A stretch of DNA of 64,000 nt from Polaromonas sp. CG_9.7 (lineage in GTDB: Bacteria > Pseudomonadota > Gammaproteobacteria > Burkholderiales > Burkholderiaceae_C): assembly GCF_015752205.1 (NCBI RefSeq), contig NZ_JADOVG010000008.1:124001-188000 (forward strand), written 5' to 3'. The notes under the pieces were generated by a model, which saw only the letters and a list, made by a program, of their open reading frames with translations, had not been told where the DNA came from and did not search any database. Of this stretch, positions 63,902 to 64,000 are shown piece by piece; the stretch's first letter is position 1, and each line of letters opens with the position of its first letter. Position numbers and translations under genes: made by a program.

Positions 63902-64000
63902 ATGAACTCTCTTCAAGGCATCCGCATTCTCGATTTGTCCCGCGTCCTCGCGGGCCCGTGGTGTACCCAGACGCTGGCCGACCTGGGGGCCGATGTCATC
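63902..64000 (+). CDS. CaiB/BaiF family CoA-transferase (3' end outside window)
   Basis: Only the first 33 residues are in the window. They begin [20 protein letters not shown] and continue [13 protein letters not shown], the standard N-terminus of class III CoA-transferases (formyl-CoA, carnitine or succinyl-CoA types). Substrate cannot be told from this part. Confidence 0.9.
   Translation, partial: MNSLQGIRILDLSRVLAGPWCTQTLADLGADVI

Overview
The window is a GC-rich chromosomal segment of a betaproteobacterium, most likely a member of the Comamonadaceae close to Polaromonas or Rhodoferax. This rests on the gene order (pilT/cNMP protein/pilU; rsmI-yraN-diaA-dolP; atpIBEFHAGDC; lipB-lipA; an EIIA-HPr-EI phosphotransfer set), on an orphan Bug-type solute receptor, and on two families of small dispersed repeats. 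No database search was possible, so the genus is an inference. No phage, insertion sequence, CRISPR array or rRNA operon was seen.

Layout. 1-2185: end of a GlcD-type flavin oxidase and an lrgAB pair. 2318-5961: a bactofilin, a possible 47-residue protein and a PAS-GGDEF-EAL enzyme. 5958-9617: yggS/PLPBP, pilT, a frameshifted cyclic-nucleotide-type gene and pilU. 9644-15092: a beta-hydroxyacid dehydrogenase, the dolP-diaA-yraN / rsmI group, an MFS efflux pump and a lipoprotein. 15391-21227: a wrecked acyl-CoA ligase gene, a Cys-rich protein, a Bug receptor, HiPIP, a universal stress protein, dodecin, a 2-hydroxyacid dehydrogenase and tRNA-Arg(CCG). 21425-26920: a dihaem cytochrome c, a conserved unknown, a YheT-type hydrolase, a SnoaL-like protein, and a LemA/TPM/TPM set. 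27030-33407: a four-gene ligase-associated DNA-repair operon. 33666-41125: the complete ATP synthase operon. 41315-47016: CopD-like and DUF2062 membrane proteins, a class IV aminotransferase, YbeD, LipB, LipA and Dps. 47117-51709: EI, HPr, EIIA, an MFS transporter and a lipoprotein. 51888-58029: a cyanate locus (NarX/NarL-type sensor and regulator, ABC transporter, NTF2-like protein, cyanase). 59652-63800: a modular secreted SGNH esterase and an exported PEP-dikinase-like protein. A CaiB-type CoA-transferase starts at the right edge.

The most unusual signal is the behaviour of the repeats. A GC-rich element of about 90 bp occurs at least seven times, whole or partial. Three insertions lie inside protein-coding genes (two in the Lhr-like helicase, one compound copy in the YheT-type hydrolase), in both orientations and in different reading frames, always leaving the frame open and adding roughly 30-80 residues. 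Another copy separates atpA from atpG and seems to supply part of the atpG ribosome-binding region. A tandem pair separates ptsH from ptsI. A second family, a 17-bp palindrome of form GCTAY-N7-RTAGC, occurs about eleven times. Several copies lie in or at the ends of coding regions, one provides the stop codon of a histidine kinase, and one sits in an extra segment of the same helicase. Together they look like protein-invading repeats, similar in effect to Rickettsia palindromic elements.

Several genes show decay: the frameshifted gene between pilT and pilU (preceded by a run of ten C), the deleted acyl-CoA ligase, a stub of a type III methyltransferase, and a 9-residue gap between the D-loop and H-loop of the cyanate-transporter ATPase.
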